A DNA stretch of 64,000 nt, from positions 62,001-126,000 of the forward strand of contig DATAZE010000043.1 of assembly GCA_036272195.1 (NCBI GenBank), in the 5' to 3' direction. The notes below the pieces were generated by a model. That model was not told the DNA's origin. It was given only the letters and a program-made list of their open reading frames with translations, and made no database searches. This stretch comes from DASXHY01 sp036272195. Lineage in GTDB: Bacteria > Verrucomicrobiota > Verrucomicrobiia > Limisphaerales > DASXHY01. How positions within the stretch are numbered: the first letter of the stretch is position 1; every line of letters begins with the position of its first letter. Made by a program: the position numbers and the translations under genes. Below, in pieces: positions 32,870 to 42,700 of this stretch.

Positions 32870-33817
32870 ATGAAAGTCGAGAGCCGAGAGTCGAGAGTCG
32901 AGAGTCGAGTGCCAGAGACTGGCTGCGCGCGGCCGTTCCCTCGACCCTTCCGCTCCGCCTTCACCCTGATCGAATTGCTGACGGTCATTGCCATCATCGG
33001 CATCCTGACGGCATTGCTCGGGCCGGTGTTGAAAAACTTCGCCAAGCCGGACGTGACGGTGGCGGCGACGCGGCAGATGCTCGATGATTGCGCGCGGGCG
33101 CGGCAATTGGCCATCAGCCAGCGCAGCACAGTTTACATGGTGTTCGTGCACACGAATTTTTGGTTGGATCCGTTCAAATTAACGCCGGGAAACGGGTGGA
33201 CGGCGTTACAGAGCTTCGCGCCCCTGGTGGCGAGCAGCACGGTTGTCACCCAGCTTTACGCGGCGCAGTGGAATGGTTATATGATGGTGAGTTTACGTGA
33301 TATTGGCGACCAGCCGGGCCGATCTTACGCGAAGGATTTGGTCCGGGTGAAGACGCTCCCGGACGGCTCGTTCATCGCTCCCTTTAAATTTACCGCGCCT
33401 ACTTATGTATCCGGCATTGCCGCGCCGTATCCGACCAATCGCCCGGACTTGCCGATTTACGGATTTCTCCTGACCAACACGATTCCCTTCCCGACAGCCG
33501 ATGTGGAAACCAACCCGATCTTCATGGGAAATTTGAACCTGGGCACCGCTCATTTTGTGACCGTTCCCTACGTCGCCTTTAACTATCTGGGCCAATTGAC
33601 TCCCGGTGACGGCTCGGTGCTGCCTTACGACGAAAACATTCCGCTTTCGTACGGCTCGATCGTGCCGCCCCATAACCCGGCGAGCAAGATGCCCGTGCAG
33701 GGATTGCCGTCGGCTGTGGAATCGCCTCTCGGGAACAGCACGAATATTTCATTTAACGTGATTCATATCGATCGTCTCACCGGTCGCGCGAGATTGGAAC
33801 GACAGGACGTGTTATGA
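32870..33817 (+). CDS. Minor pseudopilin, GspH-like, with heptamer array in the leader
   Basis: A 315-residue prepilin. FTLIELLTVIAIIGILTALL follows Ala30, and the next conserved stretch VAATRQMLDDCARARQLAIS resembles GspH. The rest is a beta-rich globular domain. The leader is unusually long (30 residues), and its first part, VESRESRVESRV, is encoded by five 7-base repeats beginning three bases after the ATG. In one shifted frame a TGA (32967-32969) falls inside the pilin signal, so loss or gain of a repeat would abolish the protein. It ends with an ATGA overlap into the next gene. Confidence 0.83.
   Translation: MKVESRESRVESRVPETGCARPFPRPFRSAFTLIELLTVIAIIGILTALLGPVLKNFAKPDVTVAATRQMLDDCARARQLAISQRSTVYMVFVHTNFWLDPFKLTPGNGWTALQSFAPLVASSTVVTQLYAAQWNGYMMVSLRDIGDQPGRSYAKDLVRVKTLPDGSFIAPFKFTAPTYVSGIAAPYPTNRPDLPIYGFLLTNTIPFPTADVETNPIFMGNLNLGTAHFVTVPYVAFNYLGQLTPGDGSVLPYDENIPLSYGSIVPPHNPASKMPVQGLPSAVESPLGNSTNISFNVIHIDRLTGRARLERQDVL
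32875..32909 (+). repeat. 7-bp tandem array, five units, at the start of the H-like gene
   Basis: Five consecutive heptamers: AGTCGAG, AGCCGAG, then AGTCGAG three times. The array begins three bases after the start codon. A single complementary unit, CCTCGAC, lies downstream near 32940, which may be the worn second arm. Confidence 0.9.
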
Positions 33818-34812
33818 AGATCTTGCGTCACTATCCAACTACGGACCGACAGGGTCGAGGGTCGAGGGTCGAGGGTCGAGGGTCGGCAAATGCCGGTGCG
33901 CGACCATTTCTTCAATTGTCTCGCTCCGCTTTTACCATCATTGAAATCGCGTTGTGCCTGGGCATCATTGGATTTGCGTTGGTGGCAATTATTGCGGTGC
34001 TGCCGCGCGGGTTGGATGTGCAGAAACGGAATCGCGAGGAAACGATCATTGGGCAGGATGCCGAGGTTTGGATGAATGCCATTCGCAACGGCGCGCGTGG
34101 TTACGATGATTTGACCAATTACGTCCTTTGCATCTCGAACCTGTGGACGACGTACGACGCCAATTACAAGGTGATCGATTCGAAGGCGGATTATTATACG
34201 CTCACCAATTCACAGGTCCTCAGTATTACGCCGGCGCCGGGGTCGTACCTATTGACGAATGGCATGCGCATCGTTGGCTTGTTGAGCACGCCCAAATTGA
34301 GCACCGGAGGTCCGCAACCCGTGCCGCTGCCGACGTACGCGTTTCCGCCGTATCAGAGCAATTATATTATCGCCTATGTCCGGGCGTTTAGCGGGGCAGA
34401 GGTGGCCAATGTTCCGCAAACCAACGCGACCATCCTGGCGGACGCCTTCATCTATCGAATGATTGTGGAGAATTTTCCGTATGCGGCCGTAGACACGAAC
34501 GCCTTCTGTCTGGATTGCACGGCTGCGCTGGCCACGAATGGAATGACGGCGGACCAGCAAGTTGCCTGGTGGAACGGCCGCACCAATCTGAACCGGACGA
34601 TGTCGTTACTGCAGGGCAACTCGCATGATTTCCGGCTGCGTTTTCGCTGGCCTGTGCTGCCGAACGGCCAGATTCCGAATTATGGATTGCTGACGTTTCG
34701 TTCACTGGCATCCGGGGCGTTGATGCTGACGAACAATGACGACGCAAACCAACCGTTGTTTTTTGTCCAGTCCTCCTCTTTCGCGACAAATGCCGCGGCA
34801 AATTTTCCGTGA
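33814..34812 (+). CDS. Minor pseudopilin, GspI-like, with heptamer array in the leader
   Basis: A 332-residue prepilin. After a 39-residue leader, FTIIEIALCLGIIGFALVAI begins the mature helix with Glu at position 5, then AVLPRGLDVQKRNREETI, the usual I-type continuation. The globular part is large for the family. The leader stretch GRGSRVEGRGS is encoded by five GGGTCGA units. A TGA in a shifted frame (33942-33944) falls within the pilin signal. Its ATG overlaps the previous stop by ATGA and its stop overlaps the next GTG start. From memory it resembles the Verru_Chthon cassette group. Confidence 0.8.
   Translation: MKILRHYPTTDRQGRGSRVEGRGSANAGARPFLQLSRSAFTIIEIALCLGIIGFALVAIIAVLPRGLDVQKRNREETIIGQDAEVWMNAIRNGARGYDDLTNYVLCISNLWTTYDANYKVIDSKADYYTLTNSQVLSITPAPGSYLLTNGMRIVGLLSTPKLSTGGPQPVPLPTYAFPPYQSNYIIAYVRAFSGAEVANVPQTNATILADAFIYRMIVENFPYAAVDTNAFCLDCTAALATNGMTADQQVAWWNGRTNLNRTMSLLQGNSHDFRLRFRWPVLPNGQIPNYGLLTFRSLASGALMLTNNDDANQPLFFVQSSSFATNAAANFP
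33852..33886 (+). repeat. 7-bp tandem array, five units, at the start of the I-like gene
   Basis: GGGTCGA occurs four times in a row, followed by GGGTCGG, in perfect 7-base phase. The array starts 36 bases after the ATG and lies wholly within the prepilin leader. Confidence 0.92.
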
Positions 34813-35735
34813 AGACAAAACGCACAATGACAGGTCAGGGTGGGCAGTCGGCAATCTGGCGGCGCGCGGCCGCGTTTACTTTGATCGAGATCATGGTGGT
34901 CATGGCCCTGCTCACGGTGATTATTCTGGGGCTGACGGCCATGTTCAACCAGACGCAGCGGGCCTTCCGGGCCGGCCTGGCGCAGACCGATCAATTGGAA
35001 GGCGGCCGCATGTTTGCGGATTTATTGTTGCGGGACCTGCAGCAGATCGCGCCGAGCGGCCAGACGAACGGGGTCAATTTTTACGCGCAGATTCCCAATT
35101 ATTCGCCGCTGCAACAGATTTTGCCCGCCAGTTCCATCCCGCGCACCAATATTGTCGAAGACGTGTTTTTTCTCACGCGTTTTAACCAGACCTGGAACGG
35201 CGTCGGATATTTTGTTCGCACCAACAGTGATTTCGGGGTGTCTGGAAACGTTGGCCTGGCTGGGACGTTATATCGTTTTGAGACGAATGTTTCGGTGACT
35301 CAATTCAACGACCGGGGCGAGTTCCCATATTTTACTTTTTTAAATGCGACCAACCGGCTCAACATCAGCAAGATTCTCGATGGTGTGGTCCAGTTTCGCG
35401 TCCGTTGCTACGACCCCAGCGGAACGCTGCTGGTCGGCAATTTTGGATCGTTCCTGCCGGGCAATAATTTGACGAATCGTTATGTGGTGATTACCAATTC
35501 GACGGTTCTCGCGCCGGGCGAGGTGGAGTCTTACAACTTTTCGAACAACGTTGTGCCCGCCTTTGTGGAAGTGGAAATGGGCGTGCTCGAGCCCGCGGTT
35601 TTGAAACGATTCAATTCGATCCCCGACCCAATCGCGCGGTCTAATTTTCTGGCGAACCACGCGGGCAACGTGCAGTTGTTCCGCCAACGCGTCGCCATTC
35701 GCAACGTCGATCCCTCAGCTTATTCTCAGCAATGA
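34809..35735 (+). CDS. Minor pseudopilin, GspJ-like
   Basis: A 308-residue prepilin starting with GTG 34809 (MKTKRTMTGQGGQSAIWRR). Cleavage would follow Ala22, before FTLIEIMVVMALLTVIILGL. MFNQTQRAFRAGLAQTDQLE and GGRMFADLLLRDLQQIAP are typical of J-type subunits. It overlaps the previous stop by GTGA and the next ATG by ATGA. Its leader carries two adjacent heptamers (GGCAGTC, GGCAATC at 34843-34856), a possible trace of the repeat family. It probably forms part of a tip complex with the H-, I- and K-like proteins. Confidence 0.8.
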   Translation: MKTKRTMTGQGGQSAIWRRAAAFTLIEIMVVMALLTVIILGLTAMFNQTQRAFRAGLAQTDQLEGGRMFADLLLRDLQQIAPSGQTNGVNFYAQIPNYSPLQQILPASSIPRTNIVEDVFFLTRFNQTWNGVGYFVRTNSDFGVSGNVGLAGTLYRFETNVSVTQFNDRGEFPYFTFLNATNRLNISKILDGVVQFRVRCYDPSGTLLVGNFGSFLPGNNLTNRYVVITNSTVLAPGEVESYNFSNNVVPAFVEVEMGVLEPAVLKRFNSIPDPIARSNFLANHAGNVQLFRQRVAIRNVDPSAYSQQ

Positions 35736-38700
35736 AATTCTCCAGAGTCCACAGTCCAAGGTCCAAGGTCCAAAGTGGCGTCGGTGCGTCCGCTCCTGAC
35801 ATTGGACATTGGACATTGGACCCGGAGCTAAGGAGCCAACGCGGCGTGGCGCTGGTGGTCACGTTGATCATGCTGTCGATCATCACGTTCATGGCGGTCA
35901 CGTTCCTGGTGCTGAGCCAGCGTGAGCGCACCGCGACGACAGGCACCACGGACCAGAAGATTGCGCGCAATGCCGATGATGCGGCCTTCGCGCGGGTTTG
36001 CACGGAGATGCTCACCAAAATGATGGTGCAGACCAACTTCGAGAATTTCGATCTGGTCGTTTCGACGAATTACGTCAATTACAACGGCTTCGTGGACGGT
36101 CTCGCGCCCAATCCGACGAACGTCAATTACGATTATGAAATCAACGGAGTGCCGATGACCAATGCCGGCTCGGTTCCGTGGGAGCGCAACATTGCCGACC
36201 TGCTCTACAACCCGCGCCCGCCGGTTTTTGTGGTCACGAATAAAGGCTTGGGCCTGGGCGAATTCCGTTTTTATCTCGATCTGAATCGCAACGGACGTTA
36301 CGACAAAAACGGCACCTGGCCGATCATGGTCGGGCCGACAGGTATTCCGCAGTATTTGACCACCAATGGTTCGGGCGCGCTGATTACTGTGGCCACCAAT
36401 TTCAATGGCTGGGTGCTCAGCAATTCGTTTGTCGGTGACCCGGAATGGATTGGCCAATTGGAGCGCCCCATGGAATTGCATGCGGCGGACAACAAGTTTA
36501 TCGCGCGATATGCCTACATCGTCCTGCCAGTGAGCAAAACTCTCGACATTAATTACCTACACAATCGAGCCAAGCGCATCACTGCGACGGGTGAGGGCTT
36601 CATGCGTAACCAGGGAGTCGGCACGTGGGAAATCAATCTCGCCGCTTTTTTGGCCGACCTAAATACAAACGCATGGTGGAACCCTTTTCCCGGCTATACT
36701 TACAATACCAACTTTCCGTTTATCGCTTCCCGAGGCTCCGCCTTTACCAACGCAAACGACATCCTGAGTTATCGATACGGCAATCAGGGTTATCCCAGTC
36801 TGACGAATGCCCGGGCGCTTTTCGCCAACAACGCCGCCCCTCTGACCGGCGCGGGTATAGATGTTTATTCCGACGGCCCATTGATGTTAACCACCACCAA
36901 TAACAATAACTTCGGCGCAAACGCGGACATTCCCGCGAATTCGTGGTCCGGGGCAGACAATACAAATCACTTTTTTTCGCAGCAGGACCTGTTTGATGTT
37001 TCAAAGATTGTAACTCCCAGTTTCCGGACGACGCTCGCCAGCCTCGGCACCAGCAACGACTCGTACGACGCTTATACATTTTACCGCATGCTGCAGCAGT
37101 TGGGTACCGATTCCGCTCCCGACAGGAACAAACTCAACCTCAATTTCAAAAACACAGATACCAACGGCAACATTCTTCCCGGCATGGAAACCAACCTGAT
37201 TGCCTGGACCGCGATGGATTTCTTTACGAACGCAGCCGATCGCATGCTCGCGCAGATCACGAATCAAATCGGTTATCCGCTGACTACCGAGAATATCCCG
37301 CTTTACCCGACCAACTATTACACGCCAGCCGTCCATCGTATCCTCCAGTTGGCGGCGAATATTTACGACGCCTCGACAAACCAGACCGTGCCGCTGGTAG
37401 GATCGCAGACGAACGCATTTTTCCCGTCCGTCTTCCGGCCCGTCTTTACCAGCAAGAATGGCAACGTGTGGATTTCCGGTTACCAGGAAGTGGTGAGGTC
37501 CATCCCATTGAGTTTTGACTATTGGGATCTGGCGCGGGCGAGCAATAACCCCGGCACGCTGGCAGGCATCAATATTTACGGAGTGCCGTGGGTGATTGGG
37601 GCCAAAAAAGGATTCCCGAATTTCAACGAGTTCGCCATGGAGACCTCCATAGGGGTTTGCCGAAAATTGAAGCTGACGAAACAGGCGCCCGGACAGTTTC
37701 CCATCACCGACGTTAAAGAAATGTTCGAGGTTGGAATTTCCAATACTCTGGCAACCGAAGCGTGGAATTCCTATTTAACCGCGTATCCGCGCGGGCTGAT
37801 GCTTTCCGTCAGCAACGAGGTTGGGATTGGATTGACCAATGAGTTGGGCCTGAACCTGATTCCCACCGGTTGGCAAACTTCTGTTCAATTTATGCCGCTG
37901 GCCACGAACATCGCGCCGAATACGTGGTCGGCGTTCGTCAATCAACAGCAGGTGAATGGCTCCATCATCGTTCCATTGCAGAGCGGTTTTGTGTTTTTCA
38001 CGAATGCGACCTATGTGGCAGGTCCACCGGCGCGTTTCGTCCCTAATAATCCGGCGCTTTTTTTGACGGAGGCCAGCAACGCGATGCCTGAGCTGTTTCT
38101 GACCACCACGAACCGAGTTCAGTTTTCGCTGATAGACACAACTGTCAACCCGCATCGCGTGGTGGATTTTGTTAATCTTGAAAAAGTGTCGACCTTCGAT
38201 GTGTCCGACGCCATTCGGACCCAGACTACTTGCGGTGATCCCAGAAATGATCCCTATACTTACTGGTGTACTCACCTGATTTCCGGTGCTTCTTACGCTC
38301 CCGGTATACCCATGAACCAGGGTGTCAATGCCCAGATCGGGGTTTCGGAGGGAGTGCCGCCACTTACGGATCCCAAGCAGTGGCTCGCGGCGGGCGCGGA
38401 TCCGGGGAATATGTCTCAGGTAGATAAGTTTCAGGGCTTTCTTAATGGAAACCTGGATCCGTCCGCCGATACGAATGTGATGCAGACCCCGTTCAATCCC
38501 ACCGCGTATATTTACCAACACTATTCCTGGCAGGCCAATGATCCACTGGTGCATTATACGATTGGAGATCTTACCGACCCGGCCAAAGACATCGTGGATA
38601 AAAATATTGGTGTTCCGCCCCTGGATAACATTGGCAGCCTGAACACCCGCTATCGCCCGTGGGGCGGTTATCAGCAAAACGGAGATCCACAAACCGATTA

Positions 38701-39643
38701 TAACGTCGCGTTGAAGGACCCGGGCGTCCGGCAATCCGCCGACTGGGATTTCATGACCAACAAGTTTCCGAATTTAGGCTGGCTGGGAAGGGTGCATCGC
38801 GGCACCCCGTGGCAAACGGTGTATATGAAATCGCCGCTGATGGCCACGAATGACTGGCAGAAGTGGGCGGGAGACGCGTCTTTTATCACCAACGGAGCCA
38901 TTGCGTTTCCGGATGCGATGTTCTCTGTGCCGGTCAGTGATTATCAATTGTTCGATGTGTTCACGACCGCCATTAATGACAATGCGTCGCGTGGCCGGCT
39001 GGATATTAATCAAACCAATCTCGCGGCCTGGTCGGCGGTGCTGTCAGGCGTGAATGTGGTCACGAATTCCATAAATGGTTTTACCGGGCCAGCCACCATC
39101 AGTCCCGCCGGCGTTTACGACCCGGTGACCCCCGGGCCGTTCATGGCTCAGATTTGGGAAGGGGTTAACAACACACGGACCAGCACGAACCGGCCCTTCC
39201 CGAATGGCAGTTTCCAGCATTTGGGCGATGTTCTGGCCACCCCGCAGCTTTCCGTGATGTCACCGTTCCTCAATACGAACGGGACAGGGGGTATCAGTGG
39301 GACCGGACTTGCGAGCACGAACGCGAACGGCATCACTGACGAAATTATGGAGCGTATTCCCCAGCAGATAATGTCGTTATTGACCTTGAATCAAAACCCA
39401 CGTTTTGTGATATATTCCTTCGGACAAACGCTGCATCCGGCGGACCACTCCCTGGTGATTGGCGGAACGTTTAACGGTCTATGCACGAACTATCAGATTA
39501 CCGCCGAATCCGCCACCCGGGCCGTTGTCCGCGTGGAGGGCACTTCCGACCCGTTTTTTACCGATGGAAAAGTGGATTCCCTAGGCCGCAGCTATCCGCC
39601 GCATCTCGTGGTGGAGCAATTTAATGTTTTAGGCCCGGATTAA
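35732..39643 (+). CDS. Giant GspK/PilX-like minor pseudopilin (1303 aa)
   Basis: A 1303-residue protein with the N-terminus of a K-type pseudopilin: Gly38 followed by VALVVTLIMLSIITFMAVTF and no Glu at position 5. The usual GspK is about 330 residues, so roughly 950 residues are extra. These are Asn/Thr-rich with many beta-type segments and no recognised catalytic motif. Being last in a coupled H-I-J-K order, it should cap the fibre. The leader is encoded partly by a heptamer repeat pair (35744-35821). From memory, similar large proteins occur in Chthoniobacter-type Verru_Chthon cassettes. The C-terminus TDGKVDSLGRSYPPHLVVEQ has no anchor. Confidence 0.78.
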   Translation: MKFSRVHSPRSKVQSGVGASAPDIGHWTLDPELRSQRGVALVVTLIMLSIITFMAVTFLVLSQRERTATTGTTDQKIARNADDAAFARVCTEMLTKMMVQTNFENFDLVVSTNYVNYNGFVDGLAPNPTNVNYDYEINGVPMTNAGSVPWERNIADLLYNPRPPVFVVTNKGLGLGEFRFYLDLNRNGRYDKNGTWPIMVGPTGIPQYLTTNGSGALITVATNFNGWVLSNSFVGDPEWIGQLERPMELHAADNKFIARYAYIVLPVSKTLDINYLHNRAKRITATGEGFMRNQGVGTWEINLAAFLADLNTNAWWNPFPGYTYNTNFPFIASRGSAFTNANDILSYRYGNQGYPSLTNARALFANNAAPLTGAGIDVYSDGPLMLTTTNNNNFGANADIPANSWSGADNTNHFFSQQDLFDVSKIVTPSFRTTLASLGTSNDSYDAYTFYRMLQQLGTDSAPDRNKLNLNFKNTDTNGNILPGMETNLIAWTAMDFFTNAADRMLAQITNQIGYPLTTENIPLYPTNYYTPAVHRILQLAANIYDASTNQTVPLVGSQTNAFFPSVFRPVFTSKNGNVWISGYQEVVRSIPLSFDYWDLARASNNPGTLAGINIYGVPWVIGAKKGFPNFNEFAMETSIGVCRKLKLTKQAPGQFPITDVKEMFEVGISNTLATEAWNSYLTAYPRGLMLSVSNEVGIGLTNELGLNLIPTGWQTSVQFMPLATNIAPNTWSAFVNQQQVNGSIIVPLQSGFVFFTNATYVAGPPARFVPNNPALFLTEASNAMPELFLTTTNRVQFSLIDTTVNPHRVVDFVNLEKVSTFDVSDAIRTQTTCGDPRNDPYTYWCTHLISGASYAPGIPMNQGVNAQIGVSEGVPPLTDPKQWLAAGADPGNMSQVDKFQGFLNGNLDPSADTNVMQTPFNPTAYIYQHYSWQANDPLVHYTIGDLTDPAKDIVDKNIGVPPLDNIGSLNTRYRPWGGYQQNGDPQTDYNVALKDPGVRQSADWDFMTNKFPNLGWLGRVHRGTPWQTVYMKSPLMATNDWQKWAGDASFITNGAIAFPDAMFSVPVSDYQLFDVFTTAINDNASRGRLDINQTNLAAWSAVLSGVNVVTNSINGFTGPATISPAGVYDPVTPGPFMAQIWEGVNNTRTSTNRPFPNGSFQHLGDVLATPQLSVMSPFLNTNGTGGISGTGLASTNANGITDEIMERIPQQIMSLLTLNQNPRFVIYSFGQTLHPADHSLVIGGTFNGLCTNYQITAESATRAVVRVEGTSDPFFTDGKVDSLGRSYPPHLVVEQFNVLGPD
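35744..35821 (+). repeat. Two opposed 7-bp arrays at the start of the K-like gene
   Basis: Arm 1 is AGAGTCC-ACAGTCC-AAGGTCC-AAGGTCC (35744-35771). After a 26-base spacer, arm 2 is three GACATTG units plus GAC (35798-35821). The reverse complement of arm 2 is built of GTCCAAT units, which match the GTCCAAG units of arm 1 in six of seven positions. A long imperfect hairpin is possible. The whole element is translated within the leader. Confidence 0.88.
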
Positions 39644-39788
39644 CTAATGATCGGGCCGGCCCAAGCATAAATAACATGATTCAGAATGGAAAACCGGACC
39701 AGGGAAGGAAATCCTTCCTGGCTGGCAGCGTTTGCAGAGTGTGTAAATCAATCCACTTGATTCACTGATCCTTTTGCCCTTTTAAACT

Positions 39789-42700
39789 ATGAAGCGTTGG
39801 CGACCCCTGACATGGCTGTTGTTGAGCCTGGCGTGTTTTATCGCCGCGTTTTATTTCTGGCGCCTCGGCGATAAATGGGCGGCACAGAAGCCTGCGCAGC
39901 CCGCCGCTCCGGCGTCGGCCTCGACGAACCCTACCGCGGCCGTGGTGACTCCGGTTCCTGAAGAGATAAAGTATAAAAAATCAGCCAGCACTGCGCCGGT
40001 GGTTGACTTGAATCCGCCTGCGACCAACGCGGTCGTGTCCAAATCGACCAATGCTTTTGCGTATCGCTTGAGCAACACGAAGAAGACCATGGGCGAGCTT
40101 TCGCACAATCGCCGGGCCATCCTGCTGGAGAACGCGCTCATTGACTCCGGCGAATCGCTGAATCTTTCCATCCCTGATTCGTTGCGTTCGCACGGTGATC
40201 CGGGCGCTTACATCGTGCAGGCGAATGGTCCGGTCAGTGACGCGTTTCGTGCGCGCTTGAGCGCGGCGGGCGCCAGTATCGTTTCTTACATTCCCAACAA
40301 TGCCTATCTTGTTCGCGCTACCGCCGATGTCGCGCAGCAGCTCGGCCAGAATCTCACGGTCATTCCCTGGGAGCCGTATTACAAAGTCAAATCGGTCCTG
40401 ATGCCGATGGCGTTGGAAGGACGGGGAGGGCCGATCAACGTGCTGGCCTTCAACGACGGGATTGATGATACCAAAGCAGCGCTAGCCAAAATGGGGGCTA
40501 CGATTGTTTCTGAAAGCCGGTCACCCTTTGGCTCCGAACTCGCATTGCAAAACGTCGGCAACGTCGCCTCGGTGGCCGGCTTGCCGGGCATCGCGGAAGT
40601 CGAACCTTCCCGGTCACGCATGCCCGCAAACGATCTGACCCGCGTTCTCATGGGTGAATCCACGAATGTTTTTACGCCGACGAATTATCTTAATTTGTCC
40701 GGCAAAAATGTGACGGTGGCGGTGGCTGATACGTGGATTACGACAAATAGCCCGACCATTTTCAATCCGGATTTGCCTGCCGGGACGCTGATCTGGCCGA
40801 CGAATGTTTTGGGAAATAACATCGCCGATACCGACGGCCATGCGACGCACGTCGCGGGCGTCATCGCCGCCAGTGGGGCGAACAGCCCCAGCAATGCCGT
40901 GGGTTCTCAGATCGGAGCAAATTTCCGCGGCAAAGCGCCGGATTCAAAAATTTGGGCCCTGCCGGCCCTGGCGGCAAATGTCAGTGATGCGCAGTTGCAG
41001 CAACTAGCTGCCAGCACAAACGCTTTGATTTCGAACAACGGTTGGAATTACGGGGCGAGCGATTACAATCTCGCCGCTGCCAGTTACGACCAGGCGGTGC
41101 GGGATTCGGTTCCCGGCGCGACCGGTTCGCAGGCCATCACATACGTTTTCGCCGCGGGCAATAGCGGTCGCGGTGGAGATGATGGCCAGGGCGGCGATGC
41201 GGACAGCCTGCTTTCTCCCGCGGTGGCAAAAAACGTCATCACCGTCGGGGCGAGCGAGTTGCCTCGGAATATTACTAATCAAGTGGTTCAAGTGGATGGT
41301 TGCGAGGGCACCAACGCCGTTCCCACCACCAATCAGCCCTGGTTGGGCATGACCGATTCAAGCAACCAAGTGGCGAGATTTTCGTCGCGCGGCAACGTGG
41401 GTATTGGCACGGAAGGGGACTTCGGGAGATTCAAACCCGACGTGATCGCGCCGGGAACATTTGTGGTTTCGACGCGCTCAATGACCTGGGATACCAACGC
41501 GTATTACAATCCGGTCACTACGGACGTCACCACCTTGACCAGCAGAAGGGTGACGACGAATTTGTTGTTCAGAGGGGGTATTCTTGTTCCTTGTAATGCC
41601 ACCGCATTGGACGTTTTCGCCAACTCGGATTCTCCGACGAATGTTCCCCTGTCGATTCGCATCAAGCCCGACATCTTTCCCACCGTTGGTGATCCTGTGA
41701 TAGGGACGAATGCAGTCTTTATTCCTGGGGATTTACCGTTGAGCGAAGTGGACACGACCTGGTTTTACGGCATCGGCAATACGACGAATGTGCCGGTTCT
41801 ATTCGACCTGACCACGGTTGTGACGAGCACGAATCAAATGGGAGATTATTGGGACGTGCTGCGGACGAATTTGAACGACTTGCTGGTCACATCAAATGGC
41901 CCGGCAGGTGTAGGTCCTTTCTATCGATATGAATCCGGCACCAGCATCGCGGCACCGGCGGTGGCGGGCACGCTCGCATTGATGGAGGATTATTTTACCA
42001 ATCAATGGCAGTACACGCCGAGCCCGGCTTTGTTGAAGGCGATGATCATCAACGGCGCGCGCTCGATCAATCCTCTCTATAATTTCCAGGTCAAGAGTTC
42101 CATCAATTATGAGGGATGGGGCCTGGTGAATATCTCGAATTCGCTGCCGGTCGGTGTAACCAACACTTTTGCTTCGGCGGCACCGATGATCTTCACGGAC
42201 CAGAACCCTACCAATGCTTTGGCGACGGGCGAAAGCCGGACGCTTTTCGTCAACGTGAACTCCAACGCCCAGGCCCAGCCTTTGCGCGTGACGCTGGTCT
42301 GGACGGATCCTCCCGGCAATCCTGCCGCCAGCATCAAATTGGTCAACGATTTGGATTTGATCGTGACCAATATGGATTCTGTTGGCCCAAGCAATTCTCC
42401 GATTGTTTACTTTGGCAACGACATCGCGGCGGGCAATACCTTTAATTTGCCGTGGAATACAAATGTCCCTCCCAACTCGGACAACATTAACAACGTTGAA
42501 AATGTTTACCTGCCGCAGTCGGGAGGCACCAATTTTTCCATCACGGTTGTCGCGCGCGGCGTGAACGTCAACGCGGTCACCGGGCACACGAACGGAGTGG
42601 TTCAGGATTATGCGCTGGTGATTTCGAGCGGCGACGGCGGGGTGGTCACTAATGCTCTCACCCTGACGGACGGTCCGGTGGTCACAAACGGTTACGCGGC

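Noticed and set aside
32875..33886. Tandem arrays as a possible CRISPR
   Set aside because: Units are 7 bases with no unique spacers, and no cas genes are present.
41300..41596. Small plus-strand frame inside the protease gene
   Set aside because: It overlaps the conserved subtilisin coding frame and has no features.
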